Below, piece after piece: positions 7,529 through 8,305 of a stretch of 8,305 nt of DNA. The stretch comes from an uncultured Oxalobacteraceae bacterium (GTDB taxonomy: Bacteria > Pseudomonadota > Gammaproteobacteria > Burkholderiales > Burkholderiaceae), in contig CAMLDH010000155.1 in assembly GCA_946478765.1 (NCBI GenBank), positions 1 through 8,305 on the forward strand, given 5' to 3'. The stretch's first letter is position 1. Each line of letters begins with the position of its first letter. The notes under the pieces were generated by a model that saw only the letters and a program-made list of their open reading frames with translations, was not told the origin of the DNA and ran no database searches. The translations under genes and the position numbers were made by a program.

Positions 7529-7563
7529 CTAGAAAGGCGCCATCTTCATTTTTTCCTCACCTT
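7529..7563 (-). promoter_or_regulatory. Strong ribosome binding site and six-codon in-frame leader ahead of the kinase gene
   Basis: On the minus strand AAGGTGAGG (7563-7555) is the best Shine-Dalgarno sequence near the kinase gene, five bases ahead of an ATG at 7549-7547. That frame reads MKMAPF and then TAG (7531-7529). The kinase start at 7519 is in the same frame, nine bases after the TAG. Either this is a leader peptide that feeds reinitiation at 7519, or the original start has been cut off by a nonsense change. The kinase gene itself is otherwise intact. Confidence 0.45.
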
Positions 7564-7598
7564 ACCAATTACCGGATGAGACTGCCGGTACCGATTAC
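7563..7598. repeat. Direct repeat GTAATYGGTA upstream of the kinase gene
   Basis: TACCAATTAC (7563-7572) and TACCGATTAC (7589-7598) are ten-base direct repeats with one mismatch, starting 26 bases apart. ACCGG (7571-7575) and CCGGT (7585-7589) between them are complementary. The block abuts the strong ribosome binding site, so it could lie in the 5' untranslated region as structure or act as a regulator site. No sigma70 promoter can be assigned with confidence for this gene. Confidence 0.3.
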
Positions 7599-7632
7599 AG
7601 CGAGTTGAAGGCATCCTTCGTTATCTGGTGTG

Positions 7633-7647
7633 ACAGAAAAATTCTGT
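7633..7647. promoter_or_regulatory. Operator-like palindrome upstream of the kinase gene
   Basis: ACAGAA-AAA-TTCTGT is a perfect 15-base palindrome located 114 bases upstream of the kinase ATG. On the minus strand it lies four bases after TTGACT (7657-7652), a -35-like hexamer, so a protein bound there would cover the spacer of a promoter. The matching -10 is poor (GTCACA at 17-base spacing), so the promoter is doubtful. No HrpL-type (GGAACC...CCACNNA) or TTCG-N16-TTCG box was found in 7520-7780. Confidence 0.3.
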
Positions 7648-7784
7648 GCCGAGTCAAGATAATCTTTGTGCCTCACTGAAATTTAATGACGAGTTTCCGA
7701 GGGGGTTTCAACAACAATAAGATTCTCTTTGTAACGCATGAGTAGTAATGGCAGTGGTTTCAGTTCCATTCGAGACCTGGCGAT

Positions 7785-7952
7785 CTAGCAGCCTGTCGGA
7801 CTTAAGGAATCGAAGCGAAAAAATGGCTGAGCGAGGACAGATTTTGTCGATTTTTTGTGTCAATAGTGGTTCCTATTGACCAAAAAATCGGCGAAATATG
7901 GACCGCTCAGCCATTTTTGCAGCCGATTCCCTTAAGTCCGACAGGCTGCTAG
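7785..7952. mobile_element. 160-bp palindromic MITE-like element with CTAG on both sides
   Basis: The outer 18 bases CAGCCTGTCGGACTTAAG (7789-7806) are exactly repeated in inverse orientation at 7931-7948, and CTAG follows on both outer sides (7785-7788, 7949-7952). The inner arms continue to pair with few mismatches and small indels: GAATCG, AAAAATGGCTGAGCG and CGATTTTTTG have inverse partners. The centre is GTCAATAG, TGGTTC, CTATTGAC (7859-7880). It has no coding capacity. The form fits a miniature inverted-repeat transposable element moved by a transposase elsewhere. CTAG would fit a 4-bp target duplication (YTAR type, as in the IS5 group), but it is itself palindromic and could belong to the repeat. 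Transcribed in either direction it would fold into one long hairpin. Confidence 0.7.
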
Positions 7953-8305
7953 TGATAGCAAGTGAGTACTTGCATTGGAACCAACACATTCTGGACTGCC
8001 ACAAAGGCTATGGAAGCCGGCGCGACGAAACGGCAAAAAAAGGAATGACGCCAATCATCGGCCTCGCCATCCCGATCTCCCTCTCCGACACATCGTAAGG
8101 GCCCGCGCAGTAATAAGGGGATTTCCGTGAATAAATATCCCATTTTCGCGGCGCATACGGGCACGCTGCCGCGTTGTCGCTCACTGACAAGCGGCATGGT
8201 GAAGCAGGGATTTCATGGAGCACCGCTCCATGCCTTGCAAGGCGATACGCCTTCCGCTTGAATTCCCAGTTCGCCTAGCAGTGCTCTCACTGCGTCGCGC
8301 CCTAG
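7953..8305. other. Gene-poor right end; no recognised gene
   Basis: No recognisable gene is found in these 353 bases. Short open frames exist on both strands, but none has both a good ribosome binding site and a recognisable product. The last 95 bases are rich in small hairpins: CATGGAGC/GCTCCATG (8214-8232), AAGGCG/CGCCTT (8239-8253) and GCAGTG/CACTGC (8278-8293). On the minus strand a frame open from the window edge ends at TGA 8215-8213 and could be the last 30 codons of a gene lying to the right. On the plus strand ATG 8215 also opens a frame running off the edge. Neither can be decided here. Confidence 0.5.

Noticed and set aside
7785..7952. Palindrome as a simple intrinsic terminator or CRISPR-like repeat
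   Set aside because: It is far too long for a terminator, lies upstream of the neighbouring gene, and contains only one pair of arms with no regularly spaced repeats.
7898..8098. 66-codon plus-strand open frame
   Set aside because: It begins inside the palindromic element and continues into non-coding sequence, with no convincing ribosome binding site and no recognisable product.
7949..8223. Two overlapping minus-strand frames of 71 and 82 codons
   Set aside because: They overlap each other in different frames, one starts at GTG, neither has a good ribosome binding site or motif, and one runs into the palindromic element.

Overview
The window reads as a betaproteobacterial chromosome segment, most likely Burkholderiales. 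The left half is GC-rich with GC-biased third codon positions and carries a typical proteobacterial efflux operon. The right half is visibly more AT-rich and carries a single large gene that looks horizontally acquired. No ribosomal RNA, tRNA or other marker gene is present, so a genus cannot be named.

Left part (1-4579): a good sigma70-type promoter (TTGACA at 109-114, GATACT at 133-138) precedes a two-gene operon. The first gene encodes a lipoprotein periplasmic adaptor (membrane fusion protein). Three bases after its stop comes a 1064-residue RND inner-membrane pump of the HAE-1 type. Together they should form the inner-membrane and periplasmic parts of a tripartite, proton-driven exporter. 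No outer-membrane channel gene follows, so a TolC-like protein must come from elsewhere.

Middle (4580-5293): a small lipoprotein gene of unknown function (4801-5190), flanked by three copies of a short self-complementary repeat (GGGATTGCATCCC core). The two downstream copies lie in the 103-base gap between this gene and the convergent kinase gene; one may act as its terminator.

Right part (5294-8305): on the minus strand, a 741-residue protein has a complete eukaryote-like Ser/Thr kinase domain. Its signature stretches match, from memory, the Yersinia type III effector YopO/YpkA. The N-terminus is disordered and signal-like, and the C-terminal quarter does not resemble the Rac-binding GDI-mimic region of YopO. 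This is the most notable item in the window: a probable secreted kinase effector in a betaproteobacterial setting. Its 5' region is odd: a strong ribosome binding site precedes an ATG that is in frame with the gene but stopped by TAG after six codons, and direct and inverted repeats lie further upstream. Next comes a near-perfect 160-bp palindrome bordered by CTAG on both sides, which looks like a MITE. The last ~350 bases hold no recognisable gene, though a short open frame runs off the right edge on the minus strand.

Family matches rest on recalled sequence features, not on searches.
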